From assembly GCA_029249445.1 (NCBI GenBank), contig JAQWHI010000003.1, positions 1 through 64,000 of the forward strand: 64,000 nt of DNA. The letters run 5' to 3'. Under the pieces are notes generated by a model. That model ran no database searches. It saw only the letters and a program-made list of their open reading frames with translations, and was not told where the DNA came from. A program made the translations under genes and the position numbers. Of the stretch, positions 1 to 8,462 are shown piece after piece; the first letter of the stretch is position 1; each line of letters opens with the position of its first letter. The DNA is from Crocinitomicaceae bacterium (GTDB taxonomy: Bacteria; Bacteroidota; Bacteroidia; Flavobacteriales_D; Crocinitomicaceae).

Positions 1-70
1 TTTTTTTAAAAACTTTTTAAAATATTTTTTATCCTCCTGATTTACTAATGCCTATCGTTATAAGCGGGGG

Positions 71-100
71 CAAAGATACACACTCTATTCCTATTAACAA
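71..100 (-). promoter_or_regulatory. Consensus Bacteroidota promoter reading leftward out of the window
   Basis: On the minus strand TTG is followed by exactly 19 bases and then TATCTTTG, a perfect match to the Bacteroidota primary-sigma consensus TTG-N19-TAnnTTTG. The same arrangement occurs upstream of rpsL. Transcription would run left, off the window edge, so the gene it serves is not visible. The AT-rich remainder of bases 1-279 shows no ORF; it presumably also holds the promoter of the sigma factor gene, which I could not place. Confidence 0.6.
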
Positions 101-279
101 GCAATACAAACAATGTTTTTTTTAAAATCAAATAAAAAAAACATAACTGACTGTAAAAGAGAACAAATCAAACGTGGTTTTTATTTATTCCCTTAACTGA
201 TAAATGAGCTCAAATGAAAAAAGTACCCTTTTTACAATATATTTATGGAAAACAAACTACCAACGCATCTTTCTTGTAA

Positions 280-855
280 ATGCTGAATAATAAAAGAAAC
301 AAATACAAAACACTTTCTGATGAAGCACTTCTTCGTTCTTATAAGGAGAAGCCGTCTTTAGAAATAATCGGGGAATACTATCAGCGTTATGGTCACCTTG
401 TTATGGGAACATCTATGAAATACCTCAAAAACAAATTTGACGCAGAAGATCTCGTAATGCATTTGTTCGAAAAACTTCCAAGTAAACTACACGACAACAA
501 CATCAATAGATTTAAACCTTGGTTGTATATGGTTACAAAAAATGAGTGTTTAATGCTACTTCGTAAAAAAGGTATCAAAACACTTGAACTTATGCGAGAG
601 CCGAAACAAACCAATGAACTAGAATTAAAAATTGAAAAAGAAACGCAGCTACTTATCTTAGAAAATGCTTTAGAAGAGCTCAAAGAGGAACAAAAGAACT
701 GCATCAAACTTTTTTATATCGAAAACAAGTCTTACCAGGAAATAGCGGACCTAACGCAATTGGATTTAAAAAAGGTGAAAAGTGCAATACAAAATGGCAA
801 ACGCAATTTGAAAATTAATTTAGAACACAACAATGAATTCAAGTCAATTCAATAA
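280..855 (+). CDS. ECF-type RNA polymerase sigma factor
   Basis: A 191-residue protein with the two-domain plan of extracytoplasmic-function sigma factors. A sigma-70 region 2-like segment spans about residues 30-98 (including FDAEDLVMHLFEKL and FKPWLYMVTKN), and a region 4 helix-turn-helix spans about residues 126-180 (NKSYQEIADLTQLDLKKVKSAI). It would direct core polymerase to a small regulon. Its stop codon lies inside the next gene when that gene starts at 833, so the two are translated together. The partner is membrane-anchored and could act as its anti-sigma factor, but I see no recognised anti-sigma domain there. The ECF subgroup and the target promoters cannot be told from sequence alone. 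Confidence 0.85.
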   Translation: MLNNKRNKYKTLSDEALLRSYKEKPSLEIIGEYYQRYGHLVMGTSMKYLKNKFDAEDLVMHLFEKLPSKLHDNNINRFKPWLYMVTKNECLMLLRKKGIKTLELMREPKQTNELELKIEKETQLLILENALEELKEEQKNCIKLFYIENKSYQEIADLTQLDLKKVKSAIQNGKRNLKINLEHNNEFKSIQ

Positions 856-1909
856 AATGTTTGACTCAACGTCAAAGCTAAGTAGAGAGGATATTACTGC
901 TTACGGCAATACTACTGACGAAAGAGTAAAACATTCAATAGAACTAAATACATCGGATCCTTTTGAATCTGACGCTATGGATGGATGGGAGGAATTGTCT
1001 TATGACATATCAAAAATGAACTCCTTGGATAAAAAATTAACACCGACTACCCCTATTAAGTCCTTCATCATAGGTGGTACACTGGTTGCTTTAGTTGGTG
1101 TTGCACTATTTGTCCTAGCACCAAGTAATAAAACAAATAACCCTAAGACAGAAAAGGTCGAATTGACAGAACCTAAACCAATAAAAAATCAAGACCTTTC
1201 GAATAATACCGAAGGCATTAACACACCAGAGTTAATTGAACTTATGTCTCTTGCACCAAAAGAAAAACAAATTGAGATACAAACCATTCAAAATAATTTT
1301 CAAGAGCAAAAAGTAATCAAAGCACCTGAAAAATTAAAAATACTGCCTTTCAATCGAATAGAAAATAAATCTCAACCTTCCCTAAATCGATCGCATAAAA
1401 GAGCAAAAGAAATTTACATTTTCAATCTTAAACTTGTTGACTACAAAAAATACAGGTCCAGTTCTCGGATCAAACCAAATACTCCTGTTCTTACGGGAAC
1501 ACGTGCCAATAAAGAGCAGGAAGCAATGAAAAATACAGAGGAATCTGAAATCCGAATTGAGATTCCGTATACCACATATATCAATAAGGCATTAGAAGTT
1601 TTTTCTCTCGAGCAATACAAACTAGCATTAAAGAAATTTGAAAGCGTTCTATCGACATACCCCGACGATGCTAATGCAAACTTCTACGCTGGACTGTGCT
1701 TATTCAATCTAAGTGAATACAACAAAGCAATTGATGCATTTAGGAACTGTATTCTTGGACCATTCTCCAATTTTGATGAGGAATCACAATGGATGATTGC
1801 ACTGAGCTTACAGGAACTAGGTGAAGAACAACAAGCTGTTGTGCAGTTCAAAACAATCATTCAACAGGGCGGATTCTATAAAAAGCAAGCTGTTGAAAAA
1901 CTTAAATAG
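833..1909 (+). CDS. Membrane-anchored TPR protein, possible anti-sigma partner
   Basis: A 358-residue protein with a cytoplasmic-looking N-terminus of about 75 residues, one hydrophobic segment at about 78-97 (FIIGGTLVALVGVALFVL), a Lys/Pro/Asn-rich linker, and a C-terminal TPR region at about 245-355 (including DANANFYAGLCLFNLSEYNK). The plan is an N-terminus in the cytoplasm, one membrane span and periplasmic TPRs, as in Bacteroidota genes encoded just after ECF sigma factors. The ATG at 833 overlaps the sigma gene by 23 bases; an alternative ATG at 857 would follow its stop directly. A role in controlling the upstream sigma factor is inferred from position and topology only. Confidence 0.7.
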   Translation: MNSSQFNKMFDSTSKLSREDITAYGNTTDERVKHSIELNTSDPFESDAMDGWEELSYDISKMNSLDKKLTPTTPIKSFIIGGTLVALVGVALFVLAPSNKTNNPKTEKVELTEPKPIKNQDLSNNTEGINTPELIELMSLAPKEKQIEIQTIQNNFQEQKVIKAPEKLKILPFNRIENKSQPSLNRSHKRAKEIYIFNLKLVDYKKYRSSSRIKPNTPVLTGTRANKEQEAMKNTEESEIRIEIPYTTYINKALEVFSLEQYKLALKKFESVLSTYPDDANANFYAGLCLFNLSEYNKAIDAFRNCILGPFSNFDEESQWMIALSLQELGEEQQAVVQFKTIIQQGGFYKKQAVEKLK

Positions 1910-1914
1910 TTTAT

Positions 1915-1934
1915 TCGATTTACTGAATCGATTT
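1915..1934. terminator. Weak hairpin between convergent genes
   Basis: TCGATT-TACTG-AATCGA forms a 6-bp stem with a 5-base loop in the short gap between the convergent TPR and 3-hydroxyacyl-CoA dehydrogenase genes. A short T-rich stretch follows on each strand. The stem is weak, so bidirectional termination is only plausible. Confidence 0.35.
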
Positions 1935-3090
1935 AAGTAAAGAACTTCTCATTGTTTTGCACCATTCTTCTTAATAGTGGACTTGGGCGATAGCGGTCTT
2001 CTCCATATTCTTGAAACATGACCTCCAATTTTTCTAAAACAACGTCCAAACCAATTTCATCACACCAGCTTAGCAGTCCTTTAGGATAATTCACTCCTTT
2101 CGTCATTGCAAGGTCAACATCCTCTTTTGAACCAATGTTCAAAAATACCGCATCAATGGCCTCATTAATTAGCATAATCAAAATACGATCTACAATTTGT
2201 CGACCAAGCTCATGATTTTCATTTGCCAATTGATTTTGAGCATCCTCAGAATAATCAAAATACCCACGGCCAGATTTTCTGCCAAAATACCCCGCTTCAA
2301 CATGGCGCTTTTGTGTAAACGACGGCTTGTATCGAGGGTCATAATAAAACGCCGAAAAAACAGTCTCTGTAACAGTATAATTTATATCATTCCCAATATA
2401 GTCCATTAATGTAAAAGGCCCCATTCGAAAACCACCAATAATGGTCATTGCCCAGTCTATTGTAGCAAAATCTGCCACACCCTCTTCATAAATACGCAAA
2501 GCCTCTCCATAAAAAGGCCGTGCAACTCTGTTCACTATAAATCCTGGAGTATCTTTACAAACTACTGTAATTTTTTTCCAATCATCGATTAAATCTCTTG
2601 CTTGTTTTAATGTAGTGCTCGACGTCTGAACTGCAGGAATAATCTCTACCAAAGGCATTAGAGGTGCCGGATTGAAAAAATGAATTCCGATCATTTTACT
2701 GGGATCTTCCAATACTGAACCAATTGATGCAATTGAAAGTGAACTTGTATTTGAGGCAAGAATACAACCTTTCGGCGTAATCTGCTCGAGTTGCGCAAAT
2801 ACCTTGGACTTTATTTCAAGGTTTTCAATGATTGCTTCGATAACAATCCCACATTTAGCGAAATCATGAATGTCTTGGCTGTAGTGAATATTAGATCGGG
2901 TATGGTTGGCCTGCTCCTGTGTAATTCGCTCTTTCTCAACGAGCCGATTCATTATCTTATCAAGTTGGTGCTTTGATTTGTTCAAAATCTGCTCATTCAA
3001 GTCAACGAGAACCACTTGATGCCCATTTTGGGCAGCAACTTGCACAATTCCTGACCCCATTGTTCCTCCTCCTAAAACTCCTACTTTCAT
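1933..3090 (-). CDS. 3-hydroxyacyl-CoA dehydrogenase (PaaH/3-hydroxybutyryl-CoA dehydrogenase type)
   Basis: A 385-residue NAD-dependent dehydrogenase that oxidises 3-hydroxyacyl-CoA to 3-oxoacyl-CoA. The N-terminal Rossmann fold shows GVLGGGTMGSGI at residues 4-15, with ASNTSSLS and IGIHFFNPAPLMPLVEI in the catalytic NAD domain. The C-terminal helical domain follows at about 185-285 (DTPGFIVNRVARPFYGEALR, MGPFTLMDYIG), and a second copy of that domain is suggested by GVNYPKGLLSWCDEIGL near residues 330-350. It lies directly downstream of a PaaG-like isomerase on the same strand, so it may act as the 3-hydroxyadipyl-CoA dehydrogenase of phenylacetate breakdown. A general short-chain beta-oxidation role cannot be excluded because the ring-oxygenase genes are not in the window. 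Confidence 0.88.
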   Translation of the reverse strand: MKVGVLGGGTMGSGIVQVAAQNGHQVVLVDLNEQILNKSKHQLDKIMNRLVEKERITQEQANHTRSNIHYSQDIHDFAKCGIVIEAIIENLEIKSKVFAQLEQITPKGCILASNTSSLSIASIGSVLEDPSKMIGIHFFNPAPLMPLVEIIPAVQTSSTTLKQARDLIDDWKKITVVCKDTPGFIVNRVARPFYGEALRIYEEGVADFATIDWAMTIIGGFRMGPFTLMDYIGNDINYTVTETVFSAFYYDPRYKPSFTQKRHVEAGYFGRKSGRGYFDYSEDAQNQLANENHELGRQIVDRILIMLINEAIDAVFLNIGSKEDVDLAMTKGVNYPKGLLSWCDEIGLDVVLEKLEVMFQEYGEDRYRPSPLLRRMVQNNEKFFT

Positions 3091-3170
3091 CGAATTATCT
3101 GTTTGTCTTTGGTACTATTCTTTTGGTTAACCTTTTTATTGGAACGGAGGAGATGTAATCTCCTCTCTTC

Positions 3171-3944
3171 TCAACGCCCTTTAAACTCCGGCATTCGTTT
3201 TTCCAAAAATGCTGCAACTCCTTCATTAAAATCATTGGTTTTTCCTGCTTCTGTCTGAAGCATCTGCTCAATATTTAGCTGAGCATCCAAATCATTATAC
3301 CAAGAAGCATTTACCGCTTTCTTTGTTAACCCAAGACCACGCGTTGGCATTTCAGCAATACGTGCTGCGAACTTCGTTACGGAGGCATCAAACAAATCAT
3401 CTTCTATAACTTTGTAAATCATATTCATTGCCTCAGCCTCTCTTGCGCTTATCTTATCGCCTGTCATCATCAATGCCATCGCTTTCTGCATTCCAACAAT
3501 CCGAGGTAAAAAAAATGTACCTCCAGAATCAGGAATCAGTCCGATTTTTGAGAATGCTTGAATAAAACTTGCACTTTCTTTAGCAAATGTGATGTCACAA
3601 GCCAGTGCAATATTCGCTCCTGCACCAGCTGCAACTCCATTTACAGCGGCAATAACAGGCTTTTCAATAGCTCGAATTTTACGGATGATCGGATTATAAT
3701 GTTCTTGAACAATTGTCTGCAGCTCAGGACCGTTTGAATCTGTTGCCTCTGCTAGATCCTGTCCTGCACAAAATGCTTTGCCCTGACCGGTGATTACTAT
3801 CGCTCTTACCTCATCATCTGAAGCACAATCTTCCAAAGCGTCTCGCAGCTGAAAAGCCATCGCTTTATTAAATGAGTTGAACACCTCTGGTCGATTCATC
3901 TTCAACTCACAAACACCATTTAATATTGTTCTTATTATTTCCAT
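3171..3944 (-). CDS. paaG: Enoyl-CoA hydratase/isomerase, PaaG-like
   Basis: A 257-residue crotonase-fold protein. FCAGQDLAEA and the oxyanion-hole segment NGVAAGAGANIALACDI are the family hallmarks, and AFSKIGLIPDSGGTFFLPR with KAMALMMTGDKISAREA closely resembles E. coli PaaG as I remember it, including the C-terminal GVAAFLEKRMPEFKGR. PaaG isomerises the ring-epoxide of phenylacetyl-CoA to oxepin-CoA and also acts on later enoyl-CoA intermediates. The neighbouring dehydrogenase and, upstream on the same strand, a WYL regulator support a small catabolic unit. The symbol rests on similarity of motifs; a generic enoyl-CoA hydratase is the alternative. Confidence 0.8.
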   Translation of the reverse strand: MEIIRTILNGVCELKMNRPEVFNSFNKAMAFQLRDALEDCASDDEVRAIVITGQGKAFCAGQDLAEATDSNGPELQTIVQEHYNPIIRKIRAIEKPVIAAVNGVAAGAGANIALACDITFAKESASFIQAFSKIGLIPDSGGTFFLPRIVGMQKAMALMMTGDKISAREAEAMNMIYKVIEDDLFDASVTKFAARIAEMPTRGLGLTKKAVNASWYNDLDAQLNIEQMLQTEAGKTNDFNEGVAAFLEKRMPEFKGR

Positions 3945-4054
3945 GCGAATATCTTGTTGTAGTCGCTAAGATAACTAGAATGTGGGAATTGAGATAAAAT
4001 TTAAATTTCCAGTAGAACAAACCAATCCTCGAATGGCACCATATTCACCACGAC

Positions 4055-5047
4055 TTAGGTCAAGAAACGATTGGCGCGTCTTTGGACTTCCTCCTTTAAT
4101 TCTAATGGCTCAATAACAGCTATATCTCCCCCATAGCTCATAATCTCTCGAATCAATTCTTCAGATATATTTACTTTAAGACAAAAAATAAAATGATCTT
4201 GATTCATTTCAACAACCTTTTGTGATGCATGAATTGGAAGTGAATCCAAATATTTGGCTGCAACAAGAGAAACTTTTAAGCGCACATCAGTGGGTGCAGT
4301 ATTTCCACTTGTTATTCCAACTGCGTGTTTGAAATAATTGTCGGGATCAAAGTCAATCGGCTGTGAAACTGTTTCCTTTAAAATTTCCAACCCTTCTATT
4401 CGATCAAGAGCGTATGTTATATAATCATTTTTTGAATCATCAAAAGAAATTAAATACCAGCGGTTTCGGTACTGTTTTAACAACAAGGGAGTCACCTTTC
4501 TTAGTTTCAGTTCCCCAGTGACAAAACTCGCATATTCAAATTGAATAAGCCGTTTTAATTTTATCGCTTCTAAAATTGATGTAAGATATTCATTTCCTCC
4601 ATCGGCAATCGTAGCCTCAAATTGAACAAATTGCTGAGAGTCTTGATCTTGAGATACAGCCAAATGATCAACAATTTTATCAATTGCGCTTCCAAACTGT
4701 CGAAACAAATCAACATCTTTGAATTGCATCAAAGTATGCGCTGCGAAGCTAATCGCCTCCATATCGTTATCTGTAAGTGGAATATCATTCAGAGTAAAAT
4801 CCTTGTCCTCGTAGAAGTATCCTTTCTCCAATTTACTATACTTGATTGGTGCGTCATGCTCCATTTTCATGGCATACATGTCCTTTTCAATAGTGGAATC
4901 ACAAATATGTGCGCCACCCGTACTTCCAAAGAGGGACTCTTCACAAGCCTCTCTTAAATCTCGTTTACTTGGGAAAGGCTTATATTGATTGCGAATGCAT
5001 TTATCAATAATGCGGTATCGGATCAGAGCATTTTTGATGTGAGGCAT
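4055..5047 (-). CDS. WYL-domain transcriptional regulator
   Basis: A 330-residue protein with an N-terminal winged-helix-like region (about residues 1-75; FPSKRDLREACEESLFG, ISDSTIEKDM-like spacing) and a WYL ligand-sensing domain at about 155-240, marked by IQFEYASF, LRKVTPLLLKQYRNRWYLIS and DYITYALDRIEGLEI. A WCX-type C-terminal part follows to residue 325. WYL proteins generally bind nucleotides or nucleic acid fragments and tune expression of nearby genes, so this one may regulate its own operon or the acyl-CoA genes downstream. It starts 9 bases after the stop of the preceding gene, which implies co-transcription. The ligand is unknown. Confidence 0.82.
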   Translation of the reverse strand: MPHIKNALIRYRIIDKCIRNQYKPFPSKRDLREACEESLFGSTGGAHICDSTIEKDMYAMKMEHDAPIKYSKLEKGYFYEDKDFTLNDIPLTDNDMEAISFAAHTLMQFKDVDLFRQFGSAIDKIVDHLAVSQDQDSQQFVQFEATIADGGNEYLTSILEAIKLKRLIQFEYASFVTGELKLRKVTPLLLKQYRNRWYLISFDDSKNDYITYALDRIEGLEILKETVSQPIDFDPDNYFKHAVGITSGNTAPTDVRLKVSLVAAKYLDSLPIHASQKVVEMNQDHFIFCLKVNISEELIREIMSYGGDIAVIEPLELKEEVQRRANRFLT

Positions 5048-5056
5048 ACCTTTTAC

Positions 5057-6475
5057 TTAAGCAATTGTCTCCTTTTTTACGTAACCAAAGAGTTCATAAA
5101 ATTTAATTGCCTTTACTACTTCCTCCGGCACATCATCTTCCCAAATGGTAGTTCCAGCCTTTATTTTGGCCAAAACATCATCTGACATAATATGCAGTAA
5201 CTTTGGATTGTACGATTCAAACTCTGCCAATTTATTGTTCTCTTTCATATATTCAAGAAGACCATTTAGGTTTTCTGGGATGTTAAAATTGCTCAATGAA
5301 TAAATCTCACCTGTTTCAACATTTGTTGCCGGGTAGACGAACATCTTAACATTATGACCAAAACCACGTCCAAATGCCTCTAATAGACCGCCAGGGAGAT
5401 TGTCATAATACCGTTCATCAAAAATCGTTTGTAAGTTATAAACACCAACAATAACTCCCATTTTCTGCCCTCTTACAATGGTTGAAAGGTAATCAACCAT
5501 CTTGTAATGCTTTAAATAATTGGAAATCATTACCGTATAACCAAGTGTACCCAGTAACTCTGCACGATCCACAAAATCTTTATCAGATATTTTTCCATCT
5601 GCGGTCAAATCCTTTAGTGTTAACTCGAATATAAGACGCACATTTCCTTCATCAATACCCTCTTCTTTCAGGAATTGCTCTTTTCCCTTCTCGATCATAT
5701 CAATGTGAATTTTCGTAACAGGACGGAAACGACCTCTCATCAATAAAATATTCTTTTTGTAAAGCGCTGTTGCCGGTTGAAGTACATTTCCACTCAGATC
5801 AAACATCGTCGCATCAGTAATTCCTCGTTTCACGAGATTCAACGCAATGATACGATTGTCAACATCTTCAAAATCAGGACCTGAGACACGTAACATATCA
5901 ATTTCCATTTTATCTCGAGGCAGTCGCTGAACAATGCTAGTCAAAAACTCCTCAAAATCAGAAGAATGGAAATAACATGCATAAATTAGATTTACACCTA
6001 ATATTCCCAGTGCTTCTTGTTGTGCCTTATGGCTATTATCATGCATTTTTATGTGCAGAATAACATCATTCGGCAGGGCCTCGGGAGAAAGTTGAAAACG
6101 CATTCCAACCCATCCTTGGCCTTGATTCGTCTTGTGGTAATTCAGCGACTCAACCGTATTACAGAATGCGAAAAAACGAGACTCCTCGAATTTTTTTGGC
6201 AACCTAGATTTTAATGAATCGAACTCAATATCCAACATTGTCAACAATCGTTCTTCACAAACGTAACGTTGTGCCTCTCCATACATCGAATCGGATACTT
6301 TCATATCATATGCCGATTGTGTGTATGCTATAGTTCCGGAACTGCCTCCTGCTTTAAAAAAATTTGCAGCGACTTCTTGACCGGCGCCGATTTCAGCAAA
6401 GCAGCCGTATATGTCCGGCGTTAAATTGACTTTTAATGCTTTTTCTTCAGTTGTTAACCTTCTATCGTCTGTCAT
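5057..6475 (-). CDS. Conserved protein of unknown function, 472 aa
   Basis: A 472-residue soluble-looking protein without signal peptide or membrane segments. It starts with a segment containing IYGCFAEIGAGQEVAANFF and continues with AGGSSGTIAYTQSAYDMKVS and DSMYGEAQRYVCEERLLTML. I recognise this as a widely conserved bacterial family whose relatives carry conflicting database names, such as TonB-dependent receptor or nicotinate-nucleotide adenylyltransferase. Neither fits what I see: there is no beta-barrel or plug, and no HxGH nucleotidyltransferase motif at the N-terminus. Its gene ends 9 bases before the WYL regulator, so the two are probably co-transcribed. No function is assigned. Confidence 0.75.
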   Translation of the reverse strand: MTDDRRLTTEEKALKVNLTPDIYGCFAEIGAGQEVAANFFKAGGSSGTIAYTQSAYDMKVSDSMYGEAQRYVCEERLLTMLDIEFDSLKSRLPKKFEESRFFAFCNTVESLNYHKTNQGQGWVGMRFQLSPEALPNDVILHIKMHDNSHKAQQEALGILGVNLIYACYFHSSDFEEFLTSIVQRLPRDKMEIDMLRVSGPDFEDVDNRIIALNLVKRGITDATMFDLSGNVLQPATALYKKNILLMRGRFRPVTKIHIDMIEKGKEQFLKEEGIDEGNVRLIFELTLKDLTADGKISDKDFVDRAELLGTLGYTVMISNYLKHYKMVDYLSTIVRGQKMGVIVGVYNLQTIFDERYYDNLPGGLLEAFGRGFGHNVKMFVYPATNVETGEIYSLSNFNIPENLNGLLEYMKENNKLAEFESYNPKLLHIMSDDVLAKIKAGTTIWEDDVPEEVVKAIKFYELFGYVKKETIA

Positions 6476-6514
6476 AATTTGATTCTACTGGTGTAAAAAA
6501 ACACAATTTATTTA

Positions 6515-7585
6515 TCACTGCTCCTGAAAATCGGGATTATTAATAAATGACTGGTCAGAGAGTGTGAGTAAAAACTTCTTCAAAAGATCTATTTCAAAAG
6601 CATCCAGTTGCACGCCTCCTTGTCCTGCAAACTCTATGAGTGGGTCAATGGTTGGACTCATTTGAATTCCCGATGAATAATGCCCAATTACCTCATCAAG
6701 TGTTGAGAATCTTCCATCATGCATGTATGGGGCGGTAAACTCAATATTGCGAAGTGTAGGTACCTTAAATTTTCCATCATCATTTGGATTACCGGTAATA
6801 GCACCTCTTCCTTTGTCGATAAATGTGGCATCCAAACCATTATTGCTAAATTTTTGAACTTGCATTAATGGTCCATTATGACAATGGAAACAATCTGCAC
6901 CATTTAAACTTTTAAACAAATCATATCCTGCTAATTCATCGGGTGTAACGGTCTGATATATTGCTTGTTCTTCTTGCGACAGTGTGTAATTATATTCGTT
7001 TTTATACATCACATCATACTTCGATTTACCCGATATCATCGTACGTAAAAATTGTGCTATGGCCTTGGTAACCTTTAGCGAGTCAATACCTCTCTGACCA
7101 AAAGCTCGATAAAACATATTGCGATACTCTGCGGATGCATCTAATTTTGACACCGCATTGGGCCACGTTTCATGCATTTCAATTGGATTGGTTATAGGAT
7201 CGAGTATTTGATCCTCGAGAGTAGCTGCTCGACCATCCCAGAAAAAAAAGTTTTGCCATCCGAGATTGATTAAGGCCATTGAGTTTCTATTCCCTTGAAT
7301 TCCGTCAATTCCCGTTGAATATTGATTGGGATCAGAAAATGCGCTCGATGGAGCATGGCAATCACCACACGATTGGGTATTGTCACCGCTCAATTGTGAC
7401 TCATAAAACAATTTGCGGCCTAATGCAACACCTTCCACCGTCATTGGATTGTCATCAGGTATATTCATCATCGGAAAGTGAGAAGGTATTTCTAACTCGT
7501 ATGGTGTTGGGATGTATTTTACAGAATCTTTTTTACACGAAAAAAATGCAACAAGAAATAGAAATATGAAAAAAAAATATTTCAT
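6515..7585 (-). CDS. Diheme cytochrome c peroxidase of the MauG/MbnH type
   Basis: A 356-residue exported protein with two CXXCH haem c sites: CGDCH near residue 73 and CFHCH near residue 232. The order and spacing fit bacterial diheme peroxidases (VALGRKLFYESQLS, RNSMALINLGWQNFFFWDGR, KVPTLRNIEFTAPYMHDGRF). The N-terminus is a signal segment ending in FFSCKKD, probably a lipoprotein signal although its lipobox is not classical. The start codon immediately follows the stop of the MbnP-like gene upstream (TAG-ATG). In the characterised pair, MbnH oxidises a tryptophan of MbnP to kynurenine and so creates a copper site; the same job is inferred here from gene pairing. An ordinary H2O2-scavenging peroxidase is the alternative. 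Confidence 0.85.
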   Translation of the reverse strand: MKYFFFIFLFLVAFFSCKKDSVKYIPTPYELEIPSHFPMMNIPDDNPMTVEGVALGRKLFYESQLSGDNTQSCGDCHAPSSAFSDPNQYSTGIDGIQGNRNSMALINLGWQNFFFWDGRAATLEDQILDPITNPIEMHETWPNAVSKLDASAEYRNMFYRAFGQRGIDSLKVTKAIAQFLRTMISGKSKYDVMYKNEYNYTLSQEEQAIYQTVTPDELAGYDLFKSLNGADCFHCHNGPLMQVQKFSNNGLDATFIDKGRGAITGNPNDDGKFKVPTLRNIEFTAPYMHDGRFSTLDEVIGHYSSGIQMSPTIDPLIEFAGQGGVQLDAFEIDLLKKFLLTLSDQSFINNPDFQEQ

Positions 7586-8362
7586 CTATAACATCATTAA
7601 AGCCTCTTTAAAATTCTGCATCACCTTTAATGTTAGAAACTCCTGACTTGGTGCCGAATGAGATGTGAATTCCGATTTCAAATCAATCGATTCATTTGTT
7701 CCCTGAAGAAATGCTTTCAAATCTAATTTCAGCTTTAACTCACTCAGATTATCTCCTTGATCTATCCAATCCAATCCTGTGAAATCAACCATTTGAAGAT
7801 TTTCATCCAACCCACAATGAAATACAAAATTGTGATTCAACTCCTGAATTGCATCTGGGATCGTATCTGTTTTACCCTCAATTTTAACAAAGATATACCC
7901 AGGGTTCCAATCCCAATGCATATCATTCGAGTTTGAAATATTCAACCAGCTTTCAGATGAAAATAAGGTTGGATCGCTATGATTTTGCTCCGAACCGACA
8001 CCCAAGTTTGCCTGTAGAGATGTAAATTTATTCTTCTCACCAAGAGTCTCAATGAGAAGCGTGCTGCGCTCTCTATAATCAAACAAAGCAGCATTTATCA
8101 ATGCGTTGGATTCATTTCGAATCTCATGCAAATAAAATTTCAAATCTGTAAATTTCACAAGGTAGCCCTCAGAGCTTGTGTATATCGAGTCGAGGAACAA
8201 ATCAGATGCTCCAAATTTTGGTTGAACTGAAATTCTAAGCGATGAAGGGGCAGGGGCATCAAATTCCGCCTCTACATCTTCACCACAAGAATATAGTGCG
8301 AATCCTAATGCCAAAAAGAGAATGATTGAAAGCTTACTCCTCATATTTCCAAATTTAATCAT
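7586..8362 (-). CDS. MbnP-like copper-binding lipoprotein
   Basis: A 258-residue lipoprotein precursor. A hydrophobic signal (SIILFLALGFALYSCGED) ends at a lipobox Cys near residue 26. The mature part resembles the MbnP family: RISVQPKFGASDLFLDS, a central GYLVKFTDLKFYLHEI strand and the distinctive MHWDWNPGYIFVKIEGK, followed by FVFHCG. The start may be the first ATG or the ATG at codon 7. MbnP proteins are periplasmic copper binders whose site needs a tryptophan modified by the partner peroxidase MbnH, here encoded directly downstream without a gap. The two Trp of MHWDW are candidates for modification, which is inference. No methanobactin precursor gene was seen nearby. Confidence 0.78.
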   Translation of the reverse strand: MIKFGNMRSKLSIILFLALGFALYSCGEDVEAEFDAPAPSSLRISVQPKFGASDLFLDSIYTSSEGYLVKFTDLKFYLHEIRNESNALINAALFDYRERSTLLIETLGEKNKFTSLQANLGVGSEQNHSDPTLFSSESWLNISNSNDMHWDWNPGYIFVKIEGKTDTIPDAIQELNHNFVFHCGLDENLQMVDFTGLDWIDQGDNLSELKLKLDLKAFLQGTNESIDLKSEFTSHSAPSQEFLTLKVMQNFKEALMML

Positions 8363-8462
8363 AATGGACCTTTTAAACGTATTTTTCTAACCAATATTTG
8401 TACAGAATAACGGTTTTCAAAAAAATGAATACTAAATTTATGTCTACAACCCGGAAAACACT

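Noticed and set aside
31-38. AGGAGGAT on the minus strand as a ribosome binding site
   Set aside because: No start codon follows within a usable distance inside the window, and strong Shine-Dalgarno sites are rare in Bacteroidota.
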